A DNA stretch of 64,000 nucleotides, taken from the NCBI GenBank assembly GCA_019359695.1, contig JAHHGV010000001.1, forward strand, positions 62,001 to 126,000, read 5' to 3'. The position numbers and the translations under genes were made by a program. Source of the DNA: Brasilonema angustatum HA4187-MV1 (lineage in GTDB: Bacteria; Cyanobacteriota; Cyanobacteriia; Cyanobacteriales; Nostocaceae). The notes under the pieces are model-generated. The model saw only the letters and a list, made by a program, of their open reading frames with translations. It was not told where the DNA came from and made no database searches. This document shows positions 20,541 to 30,017 of this stretch, piece after piece. Position 1 is the first letter of the stretch. Every line of letters starts with the position of its first letter.

Positions 20541-21950
20541 TTATTTAACAAACAAATGTACGCCGTCCTGGTGGTAGCGCAGCTCAAATAACTGAGTTTT
20601 CTTGAGAGACTCTACCAAGTTAGTCGCAAACTCTCGATCACTTAGCCAGCCAGGATGATTTACATTCAATAGTATATAGTCAAACTCTGCCAAATTAGTA
20701 GGTGGTGAGTTAGCGCTTGTCAACTCGACAACTGGTCTATGTGTTAAATGTGGGGCAATCTCAGCAGTTGTCAAAACAGATCCTTTTGTTTGCACTAGGG
20801 CAACTGCTTGTCGTGTGGCTTGCCAAGTGTCCAGTGAATTTAAGTAAATAGACCAGAAGTATCCGTATTTGGCTAAAGCTAAGAATGCGACAATTGACCA
20901 TAATATGATTTTTCGTTTGTTGCGTAACCATCCCTGACCTATCGCAAGGCTGGAAATAACAGCTAACACAAGAAATGGAACTGCTGGAAGAGAATACTGG
21001 TTGATCAAGTTTTTTTGCGTTGAGAACTGACTCAGAAGATTGATCCCCAAAGTGGGAACCGCAGCAATCAAAGGCTGCATTGCTTGCACAGAAAGTCCCC
21101 AAATCACAGGTGCTACTAAAAACAGCAGATATTCTAGGTTATCTAATGAAAAAACCTGTCCCAACACAAGTCCTGGATTGAGTAGTAAATTTTTAGCAAT
21201 TTCTGAAAAAGAGTTTCCCAAATAAGCATACCGACCAATATGACGTTCCACAGACGCCGCTTGGGTACCAAAAAAAGGGATGACAATTTTGGTTGCGATC
21301 GCAAACCAACATATACCGCTTACAAGAGCGATCGCACCGCATCGTCGCTTCTTTTCAAACACCAATAGCCAGACTCCCATTGCTGCAACTGTTATAGATA
21401 ATACAGCTTTACATGCCAGCGTCAGGAAGATACATAAACAAAACCAGGCAGTGCGTTCCAGTCTAGCGGCTAAAACTGCCCCTAACAATGCTGGCACAGC
21501 TATCACTTCTGGGTGAAAATCAAAGAGATTAATATTGAACACTAATGGATACAGTAGGTACACTGTAGCAACTGCTATGGTTTGCCCAGTTCTAAGACCA
21601 GCATGACGCGCTAGATGCCATGTAGGTAAGATAGCTAATGCTAATGCTACTGCTTGTACTGCAAACAACCAGTAAACACTAGGGTATATTTTGTAAAATA
21701 ACGCTAAGACATAAAAAATCAAAGCGGCATGATCACCAAGAATATGGAAACCAAGAAAAGAAGAAATAGGTGATTGGCCTTGGCTAATTAAGTAAACTGC
21801 CTGGTCAAAAATTCCTAAGTCATAAGCATTTGACTGGAATAATTCATGTCTTAAAATGCTGCACCCAAAAAAAACGAACGCACTCACGCCAATCATCCAA
21901 TTTATAGGACTAGGCGAAATCAGTTTTTTCATCATCACTCTACTTTCCAT
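20541..21950 (-). CDS. DUF2079 multi-spanning membrane protein
   Basis: A 469-residue integral membrane protein of the DUF2079 family, related in architecture to GT-C membrane glycosyltransferases. After the first helix (WMIGVSAFVFFGCSILRH) comes the typical YDLGIFDQAVYLISQGQSP loop, with acidic residues in the position used catalytically in GT-C enzymes, then about ten hydrophobic segments. The C-terminal soluble tail (VLTTAEIAPHLTHRPVVEL; FDYILLNVNHPGWL) is also typical. Its ATG (21948-21950) abuts the stop of the upstream PIG-V-like gene with no spacing, so translation is probably coupled. Sugar donor and acceptor are unknown. Confidence 0.85.
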   Translation of the reverse strand: MESRVMMKKLISPSPINWMIGVSAFVFFGCSILRHELFQSNAYDLGIFDQAVYLISQGQSPISSFLGFHILGDHAALIFYVLALFYKIYPSVYWLFAVQAVALALAILPTWHLARHAGLRTGQTIAVATVYLLYPLVFNINLFDFHPEVIAVPALLGAVLAARLERTAWFCLCIFLTLACKAVLSITVAAMGVWLLVFEKKRRCGAIALVSGICWFAIATKIVIPFFGTQAASVERHIGRYAYLGNSFSEIAKNLLLNPGLVLGQVFSLDNLEYLLFLVAPVIWGLSVQAMQPLIAAVPTLGINLLSQFSTQKNLINQYSLPAVPFLVLAVISSLAIGQGWLRNKRKIILWSIVAFLALAKYGYFWSIYLNSLDTWQATRQAVALVQTKGSVLTTAEIAPHLTHRPVVELTSANSPPTNLAEFDYILLNVNHPGWLSDREFATNLVESLKKTQLFELRYHQDGVHLFVK

Positions 21951-23225
21951 CTACCCTACCCAAAGTTTTTGGGCAAATCGAACAGCAAAGCTTGCAAGTA
22001 GGATAGTAAAAAACAACAGCGTTAGGTAACCCCAGCGAGGGTAGCGAGATAATAATACACCGAGAGCGACACTTGGAGACACAATACCGTAGACCAGACG
22101 ACTTAAAGAGATAGTACCACCAGATGCTAGTAACAAACCTATACCGCAGAAGCCATAGATAACAGTGACTGGAGTCAATTGAGCGCGCAATTGCCATAAT
22201 AAGTAGGCACTACCGAAAACAGCAACTATGTTAATCAATGGATCGCCTGCTAGTATCCACAAAAGAAAGACTAAAGCGGCAAAGCCATAATCAAGTTTTG
22301 CAGAACTTAACTGTTTACGGAAGTAGCATAAACAAGAACCGATGGCAATAATCATCGTAAACAATAGAGGATGCAGGGGGTCTTTGATCCCGCCATGCTT
22401 CCAATTCAATGTCCCGATAGTCACTTGCATCAGCATTTTCCACCAACCCTGCCAATTAAACCCAAGCGTTGGTCGCCATCCCTTTTGTGCATGGAGAAAT
22501 CCCAAAGGGTCACCAAATTGAATCGCACAGTATATGCTGAAAAGAACTAGTCCAGCAGCGGTGGCAAAAGAGGCAACAAAAGCAATAGGAGGTTTGCGTT
22601 GTTTCCAAGCTGCCAAGGCAAACGCCGGGATCAATGCCATCCCTGTCGGACGCGTTGCTGTTGCCATTGCACCCCAAAAGGCAGTCCAGCCATACTGTTG
22701 TTTATCAAAAGCTGCCAAAGCTGCTGTACTCAACAGTAAGTATAGCCCTTCAGTGTAAATGACTCCTGCAAATAGCGATAATGGACACCAAGCAACGACA
22801 GCTGTTGTCCACCGCGCTGCACTTTCACCAGCTTGTTCCTTAACCCAAAAGTATAAAAAGTAAAGCGCCGCCAAAAAAGCCAAATTGTTGAGTAATGTTC
22901 CTGCCACTTCAAACGGCAAGCCCAAGTTCATTAAAACTCGGATGATTAAGGGAAACAGGGGAAAGAAGGCAAGGATGTGTGACTTGCCATCATTAACAAA
23001 TTCATATCCGGTGGTGGCAATGGCGTGGTAATTTCCACTATCCCATGCATCAAACACCTCCCAACCAAAAGTGGGGGTTATGCCTCCAGGTGGTGTTGGT
23101 AATAATGGCGCAATCAACAACATCGCAGTCCAGATGAATAATCGACTCACAAGCCATGTCGTTGCTGGAAACAGTAAGGGATTTACCCATAAAACTTTGC
23201 TTGCAGATATTAGACCTTTAGCCAT
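21951..23225 (-). CDS. PIG-V-like membrane mannosyltransferase, copy 1
   Basis: A 424-residue multi-spanning protein similar to the PIG-V/Gpi18 mannosyltransferase group (GT76-like). Key segments are FDAWDSGNYHAIATTGYEF (first luminal loop with acidic residues), FFPLFPLIIRV, and YTEGLYLLLSTAALAAFDK, with ATATRPTGMALIPA. Members use lipid-linked mannose in eukaryotes; bacterial substrates are largely unknown. It shares most of its length, its C-terminal FAQKLWVG and short flanking DNA with the gene at 24151-25434, so the two arose by tandem duplication. It is directly followed by the DUF2079 gene. Confidence 0.8.
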   Translation of the reverse strand: MAKGLISASKVLWVNPLLFPATTWLVSRLFIWTAMLLIAPLLPTPPGGITPTFGWEVFDAWDSGNYHAIATTGYEFVNDGKSHILAFFPLFPLIIRVLMNLGLPFEVAGTLLNNLAFLAALYFLYFWVKEQAGESAARWTTAVVAWCPLSLFAGVIYTEGLYLLLSTAALAAFDKQQYGWTAFWGAMATATRPTGMALIPAFALAAWKQRKPPIAFVASFATAAGLVLFSIYCAIQFGDPLGFLHAQKGWRPTLGFNWQGWWKMLMQVTIGTLNWKHGGIKDPLHPLLFTMIIAIGSCLCYFRKQLSSAKLDYGFAALVFLLWILAGDPLINIVAVFGSAYLLWQLRAQLTPVTVIYGFCGIGLLLASGGTISLSRLVYGIVSPSVALGVLLSRYPRWGYLTLLFFTILLASFAVRFAQKLWVG

Positions 23226-23267
23226 AAGCTTGAGTGTTTCTAGAAACTGCTCCTTCCTTTCAAGTTC

Positions 23268-23918
23268 CTACATATTCAGGGCTGATAATATGTAATGTTC
23301 TGTTATACCATTTTCGTCTGTATAAGTTTTTGAGTAATTTTTATTGATATAAGCTGTGAGTTGACTATCACTTTTGATTTGTCCAGTCCACCTATCAAGA
23401 ATGATTTGCTCAGGACGATAGTTCTGTAAGACAGCAAGTAGTTCTTCTAATGTCAAATCTCCTGAGTTGAGTCGTTTGTACGACATTACCGCCATTTCTG
23501 GAGGAACGCGTAAACCAGCGTAAAACGCGTAGATGGGGCGATCTGTAAATACCCATTGGGTAGAACCTTTGTATTTTAATACAAGCTGCATGACTTCTAA
23601 GTTCTTAGGGGGTCTTCCCTTTGGATTTGGAGGAGTCGCAACCACTAAGACAATCAAAAGCACTACGCTCAGAAAGCGTGCAGCAAAGACTGATTGCCCG
23701 AATAAACTAAACCACTGTGATAGCAGGACTGTGAAAAGGGGTGGTTGGTCGCTCCAAATTTGGGTATAAAGAGAAAACCCTTGCGAATAAAGAAGGGTTT
23801 TGATTAAATTCAGACTAATAGGGAGACCCCTTCGGGGAATACCTCCGGTCTCGCTGCACATACGCCAGATGCCTGGCTGTCGGGAAACCCTCCCGCAGCC
23901 GGTTGTCGTCACCTCCAA
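23268..23918 (-). pseudogene. Broken GT39-like membrane glycosyltransferase gene
   Basis: Remains of a family-39-type dolichyl-phosphate-mannose-like glycosyltransferase. The fragment NLIKTLLYSQGFSLYTQIWS is typical of the region after the first luminal loop, and the C-terminal soluble tail (STQWVFTDRPIYAFYAGLRV, then PEQIILDRWTGQ) is also present. Most of the membrane part between them (roughly 250 residues expected) is missing at about residue 95. The N-terminus is replaced by about 35 residues encoded by a palindromic repeat (23820-23945). It lies between the two PIG-V-like copies, all on the minus strand. Confidence 0.75.
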
Positions 23919-23945
23919 AGAGCGCTGTCTTACCGTGCGCGGGTT
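23820..23945. repeat. Palindromic dispersed repeat at the broken GT39-like gene
   Basis: Contains GGGAGACCCCTTCGGGGAAT, ATACGCCAGATGCCTGGC and CGGGAAACCCTCCCG, several overlapping palindromes. The composition resembles the MITE-like repeats common in Scytonema/Tolypothrix-type genomes. It forms the junction where the truncated gene loses its 5' end, which suggests it was involved in the disruption. Confidence 0.65.
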
Positions 23946-24150
23946 AAGCGCGTTGAGGCATGTGGCGTGAGCCAGTACAGCATTAATGTGGGGGACTACT
24001 AGTTATGTCCCCTACACCCTTACACCCCTAGTTTTTGACGTTTTATTCGGTTGTGGGGTGTCCAGTCCCGGTCTAGCCTTCCGGGTATATTTTTCCTAAT
24101 TAAGACAAGCGTTTAAATCTGTGTCCTATTTGTAACCGCGCATTCAAGTT

Positions 24151-25434
24151 TTACCCTACCCAAAGTTTTTGGGCAAATTTAAGAGACAGTCTGACGAGTA
24201 AGATAGCAAACAAACCCAGACTTAAGTATCCTTGGCGAGGATAGCGCGATAGGAATACACCAAAAGCTACACTCAGTGACACAATACCGTAAGCCAAACG
24301 ACCCAAGGATATCGTACCTCCGGAGGCAAGCAGCAAACTGATCCCGCACAAACCATAGATCACAGTGACTGGGGTTAATTGAGTGCGTGAATGCCACAAC
24401 ATATAAGTGCCACCACAAACCATAACTGCGTTCAGAAAGTTATAGATGAACCAATCATTTGCTAGTATTAACAAGCAGATTGATAAACCATAAAAGCCGC
24501 AGACAGCAAGAGAATTAAGTTGCTTACGGAAGCGCCACAAACAATAACCATAGCTGACAACAACCCCAAGAAGTAGGAGATGCAGGTAGTTATTTATTGA
24601 GAAAACTTTCCAATGGGATGTGCCAGCAGTGATTTGTAATAGCATATTTAACCAACCCTGTCCATCAAATCCTAGGGAGGGTCGCCATCCGCGTTGTGCA
24701 TGGATAAATCCAAAGGGATTGCCAAATTGAATTGCACAGTACAGGCTAAACAAAAGCACTCCGATTGCACTGCCACACCCAGCAACGTAAGCCATCAAGG
24801 GTCTACGCTGTCTCCATGCTGCTAACAAAAATGCAGGTATAAGTGCTAACCCTGTGGGACGGGTTGCCGTTGCCATTGCGCCCCAAAGGATAGTCCAGTG
24901 GTATTGCTTTTGATCAAAGGCTCGCAAAGCCGCAGTGCTCAAGAATAAGTATAGCCCCTCAGTGTAAATAACCGTACCAAACATCGACAGTGGACACCAA
25001 GCCACTACAGCTGTTGCCCAACGCGCCTCCTTTGTGCCACAATGATCCTCCACCCAAAAATAGATACAATAAAGCGCTGCAAAAAATGCCAAGTTATTTA
25101 TCAGCGTGCCTGCCACTTCAAATGACAAGCCAAGGCGCATGAAAACCCAAATAGCTAGGGGAAATAAGGGAAAAAACGCAAGATTGTGTTGTTTCCCATC
25201 ATCGCTAAATTCATAACCAGATGTTGCGATCGAATGGTAGTGTACACTATCCCATGCATCAAACACTCCCCAGCCAAATTGAGGGGTAATTCCTTGCGAT
25301 GGTGCGCTCAGATGTGGAACAACCAGCAACATAGTAGCCCAAATAAATAATCGGCTGACAAGCCAGATTACCGTAGGAAAAAGAAAATCATTTTTCCAGA
25401 AAACTTTTTTGATAAATATTTGAATTTCAGCCAT
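24151..25434 (-). CDS. PIG-V-like membrane mannosyltransferase, copy 2
   Basis: A 427-residue paralogue of the gene at 21951-23225, with the same hallmarks: FDAWDSVHYHSIATSGYEFS, FFPLFPLAIWVF, YTEGLYLFLSTAALRAFDQK and ATATRPTGLALIPA. Both genes begin in the same DNA context (CATAAGCTTGAGTGTTT immediately upstream, including the ATG complement) and end in CCCTACCCAAAGTTTTTGGG. They differ at many positions, so the duplication is not recent. Function is inferred from family only. Confidence 0.8.
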   Translation of the reverse strand: MAEIQIFIKKVFWKNDFLFPTVIWLVSRLFIWATMLLVVPHLSAPSQGITPQFGWGVFDAWDSVHYHSIATSGYEFSDDGKQHNLAFFPLFPLAIWVFMRLGLSFEVAGTLINNLAFFAALYCIYFWVEDHCGTKEARWATAVVAWCPLSMFGTVIYTEGLYLFLSTAALRAFDQKQYHWTILWGAMATATRPTGLALIPAFLLAAWRQRRPLMAYVAGCGSAIGVLLFSLYCAIQFGNPFGFIHAQRGWRPSLGFDGQGWLNMLLQITAGTSHWKVFSINNYLHLLLLGVVVSYGYCLWRFRKQLNSLAVCGFYGLSICLLILANDWFIYNFLNAVMVCGGTYMLWHSRTQLTPVTVIYGLCGISLLLASGGTISLGRLAYGIVSLSVAFGVFLSRYPRQGYLSLGLFAILLVRLSLKFAQKLWVG

Positions 25435-26116
25435 AAGCTTGAGTGTTTTTCAAACTCCTCTGTGTATTCACATGCCTATAGCTGTAATTTGGTGTTTATT
25501 TAGTAACATTTCACACATTTCACTCCTCCACCAACATGAGTTATTACATGATAAGAAACATAGCTGACAAAGTTTCCAGCTATTTACTATCAGTAGTTAA
25601 AATTTAGCAGATATCGCTATGAACCTAGGCAGTTAGATTTAACTATATAGTCTTTCTATACAACATTTTTTTTTGCAAAGAAAAGTTGCTCTGGAGAGAT
25701 GTTTAACTCATCTTCTGGTTTATAGTGCATAGCAGTAGAACTCAAGATTGGCAATAAAACATTAGGTAGGGTGAAGTTGGTTCGTTTTCACACTTTTTGA
25801 AAGATTCCCCAGCAACTTCGCCTCTTGATAACTCACTCCCCATCAGCCGTTAGCACTGACAATATCCCGTTAAGCTTAGTAGCAAATCGAACTGATTTTT
25901 GAGCCAACGCAAATCAACGCACCTTGGGTATGCTTAGCAAATGCATTCGCTTTGTTGAGGCACTTAAGCACACTTGTTGATTACAGTCCTTTACACGAGC
26001 GACGGTTGATCCCATTTTTAGAAAGAATGGGGTTTCCTGTCGTCTTGTGTAAGGTGTCAGAGTATAAGGATATAGGATAAATCAATTTATTTGTGTATCC
26101 CAAGCAATCTATATTA
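25435..26116. other. Divergent intergenic region upstream of dxr
   Basis: About 680 bp between the divergent PIG-V-like copy 2 and dxr. It presumably contains both promoters. I see no gene or recognisable RNA. Confidence 0.4.
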
Positions 26117-27340
26117 ATGTTGTCTGTCAATCCTGAAACAATTGTGAAAGCAATAACTCTTCTTGGTTCTACTGGTTCTATCGGTACTCAGACTTTAGAC
26201 ATTGTCGCTCAATACCCCGATCAATTCCGGATTGTGGGGTTAGCAGCTGGGAATAATGTAGATTTGTTGGCTTCTCAGATTCGGCAGTTTCGACCAAGTA
26301 TAGTAGCTATCTGTTCAGAAGAAAAGTTGCCAGCACTCAAAGAAGCAATCAAAGACGTTGCTCCCCAGCCGATTTTAATGGCTGGTGATGCTGGAGTCAT
26401 TGAAGTTGCCCGCTACGGAGATGCTCAAATCGTTGTTACGGGTATCGTTGGTTGTGCTGGGTTGTTACCCACAATCGCAGCCATTGAAGCTGGTAAAGAT
26501 ATCGCCTTGGCAAACAAGGAAACCTTAATTGCTGGAGGCCCGGTTGTTTTACCTCTGATTAAAAAACACGGTGTGAAATTACTGCCAGCAGATTCGGAAC
26601 ATTCTGCGATATTTCAATGCTTACAAGGTGTTCCAGATGGAGGTTTACGACGAATTTTATTAACTGCATCTGGTGGTGCTTTTCGTGACTGGGCAGTAGA
26701 GAAGTTAGCAGAAGTTACAGTTGCTGATGCGATCAAACATCCTAACTGGTCGATGGGACGTAAAATTACTGTTGATTCTGCGACTTTAATGAACAAAGGT
26801 TTGGAAGTGATTGAGGCTCATTTCCTCTTTGGGTTGGATTACGAGAATATCGAGATTGTGATTCATCCCCAAAGTATTATTCACTCGCTCATTGAACTAC
26901 AAGATACTTCTGTTCTCGCCCAACTTGGTTGGCCTGATATGCGCTTACCTTTACTATATGCTTTGTCTTGGCCTGAACGTATCTACACCAATTGGGAACG
27001 ACTAGATTTAGTCAAAATCGGCAGTTTTACCTTCTGTGAACCAGATCATCAAAAGTATCCTTGCATGAAACTAGCTTATGCGGTAGGTCGGGCTGGTGGT
27101 TCTATGCCTGCTGTGTTAAATGCAGCGAATGAGCAAGCTGTAGCTTTGTTTTTAGAAGAAAAAATTCAGTTTTTAGATATTCCTCAGTGTATTGAATGGG
27201 TGTGCGATCGCCACGAAGCCAATAATCGGGCAAATCCTTCTTTAGATGACATTTTGACCGCAGATAAATGGGCAAGGCAGGAAGTTTTAAAAGTAACTCA
27301 ACACTTGGAAAATCGTCCGCGTATAATATCTTTGCGATAA
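26117..27340 (+). CDS. dxr: 1-deoxy-D-xylulose 5-phosphate reductoisomerase
   Basis: Second step of the MEP isoprenoid pathway: NADPH-dependent conversion of DXP to MEP. The reading frame is open from a GTG at 26093, but the ATG at 26117 ([20 protein letters not shown]) gives a normal 407-residue enzyme. The NADPH-binding [12 protein letters not shown] is at the N-terminus. The metal and substrate motifs are present: [27 protein letters not shown], and [20 protein letters not shown]. It is a single-gene unit with its own terminator. Start choice is inference; identity is clear. Confidence 0.97.
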   Translation: MLSVNPETIVKAITLLGSTGSIGTQTLDIVAQYPDQFRIVGLAAGNNVDLLASQIRQFRPSIVAICSEEKLPALKEAIKDVAPQPILMAGDAGVIEVARYGDAQIVVTGIVGCAGLLPTIAAIEAGKDIALANKETLIAGGPVVLPLIKKHGVKLLPADSEHSAIFQCLQGVPDGGLRRILLTASGGAFRDWAVEKLAEVTVADAIKHPNWSMGRKITVDSATLMNKGLEVIEAHFLFGLDYENIEIVIHPQSIIHSLIELQDTSVLAQLGWPDMRLPLLYALSWPERIYTNWERLDLVKIGSFTFCEPDHQKYPCMKLAYAVGRAGGSMPAVLNAANEQAVALFLEEKIQFLDIPQCIEWVCDRHEANNRANPSLDDILTADKWARQEVLKVTQHLENRPRIISLR

Positions 27341-27381
27341 AAAACGACTTACAACCCTAGGTTTTCATTGTATTTCTGTTC

Positions 27382-27416
27382 AGCGTTCAGCTTACTCCTG
27401 AGCGCTATTTTTTTTA
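27382..27416 (+). terminator. Terminator after dxr
   Basis: AGCGTTCAG (27382-27390) pairs with CTGAGCGCT (27398-27406, one G-T pair) and is followed by ATTTTTTTT. It lies 42 nt after the dxr stop. Confidence 0.8.
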
Positions 27417-27891
27417 TTCGTAATTTTTACCTTATAGCGATGTATAAGAGTATAAACATATAGTTGTGTTGTTGCTTAGTGACTTTCGTCATTTAGTTAT
27501 TCATTTATATTTTATTATACGAAAAAAGTAAATTATTTTTCTTGCATAAGTTTTCTGTATAGACTTTGCGAAAAACCTATATACACCAAGAATCAAAACT
27601 TAATATATTTTTTAAAATAAGGTTTTCCGGCATACTAAATTTTAAAATTTTTTATTGTATAGTAAGCGCAGAACAACTACAGCAAAAAGCTCAAGTAAAC
27701 TCAACATTCTCAGCAAAACAGTACTGAGCAATGATGAGCTTTTTGTCTGTGGAGGTTCCACGTCAGTTGCTACTTTTTTGGTGCCGACTGGGGTTGCTGA
27801 ATACTGAATTTAAGGTTTTCACATCTGTAGTCTTTCAGCAGTAAGTTGATCCGACACTGCAGACTATCGTTGTGGAGTTCTACTCAAAAAT

Positions 27892-27932
27892 GCCACTGGG
27901 GACAACAGGGAAAACCTGTGCAACGCAGTGGC
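27892..27932 (+). promoter_or_regulatory. Nested stem-loop, possible leader or small RNA element
   Basis: Outer stem GCCACTG (27892-27898) with CAGTGGC (27926-27932); inner ACAGG with CCTGT around a GAAAA loop. It lies 125 nt upstream of the ATG at 28057. No known riboswitch or RNA class was recognised. Confidence 0.35.
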
Positions 27933-28056
27933 TCCTTAACGCTCAGCACTACTGAATTCCTGAAGAGAGACTTTATGTCTGTCACGGTTACACTCATGAA
28001 ATTTTTTCTGTTCTAATACCTTCATTGGTAAGACTCTATTTGAAATAGGTGTATCT

Positions 28057-28254
28057 ATGTTTGCTACCCTGATTGTGTCTTGGATTGTCTACACAGTATT
28101 AAGAAATGTGGTGAGGACGACAGTGAGAACTGCGTTTATTAGTGCTACTACTGTTGTTATTTTGCATGCTGGTCTGGGAATTAGCCCTCAAGATATTTGG
28201 CATCAGATTATACAGCTACTTCAAGCGTTCTCTCAAGTCCTTAGGGTTAGGTAA
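28057..28254 (+). CDS. Small hydrophobic protein, 65 residues
   Basis: Begins MFATLIVSWIVYTVLRNVVR and contains a second apolar stretch (AFISATTVVILHAGLGI) followed by SPQDIWHQIIQLLQAFSQ. It appears to be a small membrane-associated protein; I believe similar short proteins exist in other Nostocales but cannot name a family. The coding sequence is compact with a plausible ATG and no overlap with other genes. A structured leader lies upstream. Function unknown. Confidence 0.5.
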   Translation: MFATLIVSWIVYTVLRNVVRTTVRTAFISATTVVILHAGLGISPQDIWHQIIQLLQAFSQVLRVR

Positions 28255-28319
28255 TATCACTTTTGGATATTGCCCGTTATTAGTCATTAGTTTTTTGTCC
28301 TGTGTTCAACCACGTTCTC

Positions 28320-28425
28320 ATATCTCCTTTGGAGACGCTGAGTCCCAAGGGGACACGCGCAAGGGACGCGTATGGCTGTTTGGATACGCGAAGCGTAACC
28401 GCACGCACAGAACACGCGTCCTTTA
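28320..28425. repeat. Palindromic short-repeat cluster
   Basis: Contains TCTCCTTTGGAGA, AGTCCCAAGGGGACACGC (28341-28358) and ACGCGAAGCGT. The 18-mer at 28341-28358 is identical to 46176-46193, so this is a dispersed repeat. Confidence 0.7.
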
Positions 28426-28485
28426 GGAATCAGGCTACCGTTTCATGAAAACCGGATTTTTCCGTCCTTTAATCAAACGGATGAG

Positions 28486-28986
28486 TTAATTATTTTTTGA
28501 TCCTGAAAGCCGTGCCAGGGCATCCATAACAGTACTAGGTAACTGACGCATAATCTTACCTCTTTCTCGATCTACTGCCACTAAAGTCACCTGAGCAGTA
28601 ACGTATAATTCTTGCCTATCTGATGATTCAATTGCATAATCCCAGTTAATACGGACGCCAGTCACCTCAGCCATCCGCGTTCTTACAACCGCTGTTGCAC
28701 CCAACTGAAGCGGACGGTGATAGCGGATCGAGAGTTCTACAACTGGTAAATCACAGCCCAAAGCGACCAAATCAGCATATTCGATACCGATCGCTCGCAA
28801 GCATGCTACTCGTGCTTCTTCAAACCAAGCTATGTAGGAACCGTGCCAGACAATACCTGCATAGTCTGTATGATGCGGGTAGACTCTTATAGAATATTCA
28901 AACCAATTTCCAAAGGAACTGCTTGCTGGAGTGTCAATTGCAGTGGTTGATTGCAGTTGTGGTTGTTGTGATTTTTCCTCTGACAT
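28486..28986 (-). CDS. YbgC/FadM-type acyl-CoA thioesterase (4HBT)
   Basis: Hotdog-fold thioesterase hydrolysing acyl-CoA or acyl-ACP. I prefer the ATG at 28986 (MSEEKSQQPQLQ), 166 residues; the open frame extends 27 residues upstream without conserved character. The family signature YPHHTDYAGIVWHGSYIAWF followed by EEAR holds the catalytic Asp and surrounding residues. PLQLGATAVVRTRMAEVTG and YVTAQVTLVAVDRERGKIMR complete the fold. It is not obviously the DHNA-CoA hydrolase of vitamin K1 synthesis. The chain length preferred is unknown. Confidence 0.88.
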   Translation of the reverse strand: MSEEKSQQPQLQSTTAIDTPASSSFGNWFEYSIRVYPHHTDYAGIVWHGSYIAWFEEARVACLRAIGIEYADLVALGCDLPVVELSIRYHRPLQLGATAVVRTRMAEVTGVRINWDYAIESSDRQELYVTAQVTLVAVDRERGKIMRQLPSTVMDALARLSGSKNN

Positions 28987-29672
28987 ATCAAATTTTTTGG
29001 AGACAAAGATAGATTTTCCAAATCTGGAATAGCATAAAATTACACGCATATAGTGCAATTTATTCATAAGCTAACTGACATTACTGCTCCAGATTCCTTT
29101 AAAGTTCTATGTCAAACCTCAAACTTGGTGGGTTTTGGACTCCGGTATTTCTTTAGGTGAGGAAATTTTAGACTTTGGTTATCAGATGTTAAAAAACTGG
29201 CGCTCTATCTATTATGGCTTCGTTGTGGGTTGTAGATGATGGCAGGACTCAGTTTTTTATAAGTTCTTTTTATACCTTACTATTCTTAGGCAAGTTGACC
29301 AAAAAAGCTCAAGCTTTACAATAACGATAAATTACTTTTACGAAATCAAAATTTACGCACAATTAATATTAGGCTTGGGTGACAGCCTTAGTCACTCCTA
29401 CTATTGGGGACTACTCGTTTTTATCCCAAACGGTTTGTCATTGTTTGAGATGGCTTGCTGATTGACATTCATACGCTGCGGGCAATTATTAGTATGGCAA
29501 TTAATTTTTACAATACTCAACACACATTACGCCCCAATGTCACAATAACAGTGGCAGCAATGTCAATAAAGCTCTGAGATAAGGTATGAAAGTTATGAGT
29601 TACGAGTTATTAGCCACTGTTACGATTTTTTAACTGTTAACTTTTAACTCTCAACTCTTAACTTTTTACTGT
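28987..29672. other. Intergenic region without recognised gene
   Basis: About 690 bp between two minus-strand genes. It includes TAACTTTTAACTCTCAACTC near 29,640, a short repetitive stretch of the kind common near cyanobacterial gene ends. Nothing else supported. Confidence 0.4.
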
Positions 29673-30017
29673 CTAACACCGCTTAGCTAAAAGTTTATTA
29701 CCTACGCTGCTTGGTACAGGATGCTTGACTATATTGGCAAGTTCCTGCAATTGGTTGACAGCCTCTGCACCTTCTAACTTCATTAATTCGCGGTCATCCC
29801 GCATTTCCGTCCAAGTGATCCCGTAATCAGAGACTAAAAACCGAATCAGATGGTTTTCTCCCAGGCTAACCATAAATGAAGCACTATTCATCTGGTCACC
29901 ACAGGTGTAGCAGGAGGCAGGATATCCTCGCCTCTCTAAGACAATTGCTAAAGCTTGCAAGTTCATCACTAAGTCTTGGACGAATTGCCGATGTTGTTGT
30001 GCTAGTCTCAAAAACAT
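29673..30017 (-). CDS. DUF1815 family protein
   Basis: Small cyanobacterial protein of the DUF1815 family. The frame opens at a TTG (30029), but the ATG at 30017 is preceded by GGAGGGAAAA, a good ribosome-binding site, so the protein starts MFLRLAQQHRQFVQDLVMNL (114 residues). Conserved features include GYPASCYTCGDQMNSASFMV with a CxxC pair and RFLVSDYGITWTEMRDDREL. Function is unknown. The CYTC pair could bind metal or form a disulfide, which is inference. Confidence 0.85.
   Translation of the reverse strand: MFLRLAQQHRQFVQDLVMNLQALAIVLERRGYPASCYTCGDQMNSASFMVSLGENHLIRFLVSDYGITWTEMRDDRELMKLEGAEAVNQLQELANIVKHPVPSSVGNKLLAKRC

Larger units (their letters stand above)
27341..28056. other. Structured spacer upstream of small membrane protein gene
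   Basis: After the dxr terminator the DNA is AT-rich to about 27,660. It then becomes structured: TGGAGGTTCCA near 27,750, and a nested hairpin at 27892-27932 (GCCACTG/CAGTGGC enclosing ACAGG-GAAAA-CCTGT). No protein gene is visible. This could be the leader of the gene at 28057 or a small RNA. Confidence 0.45.
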
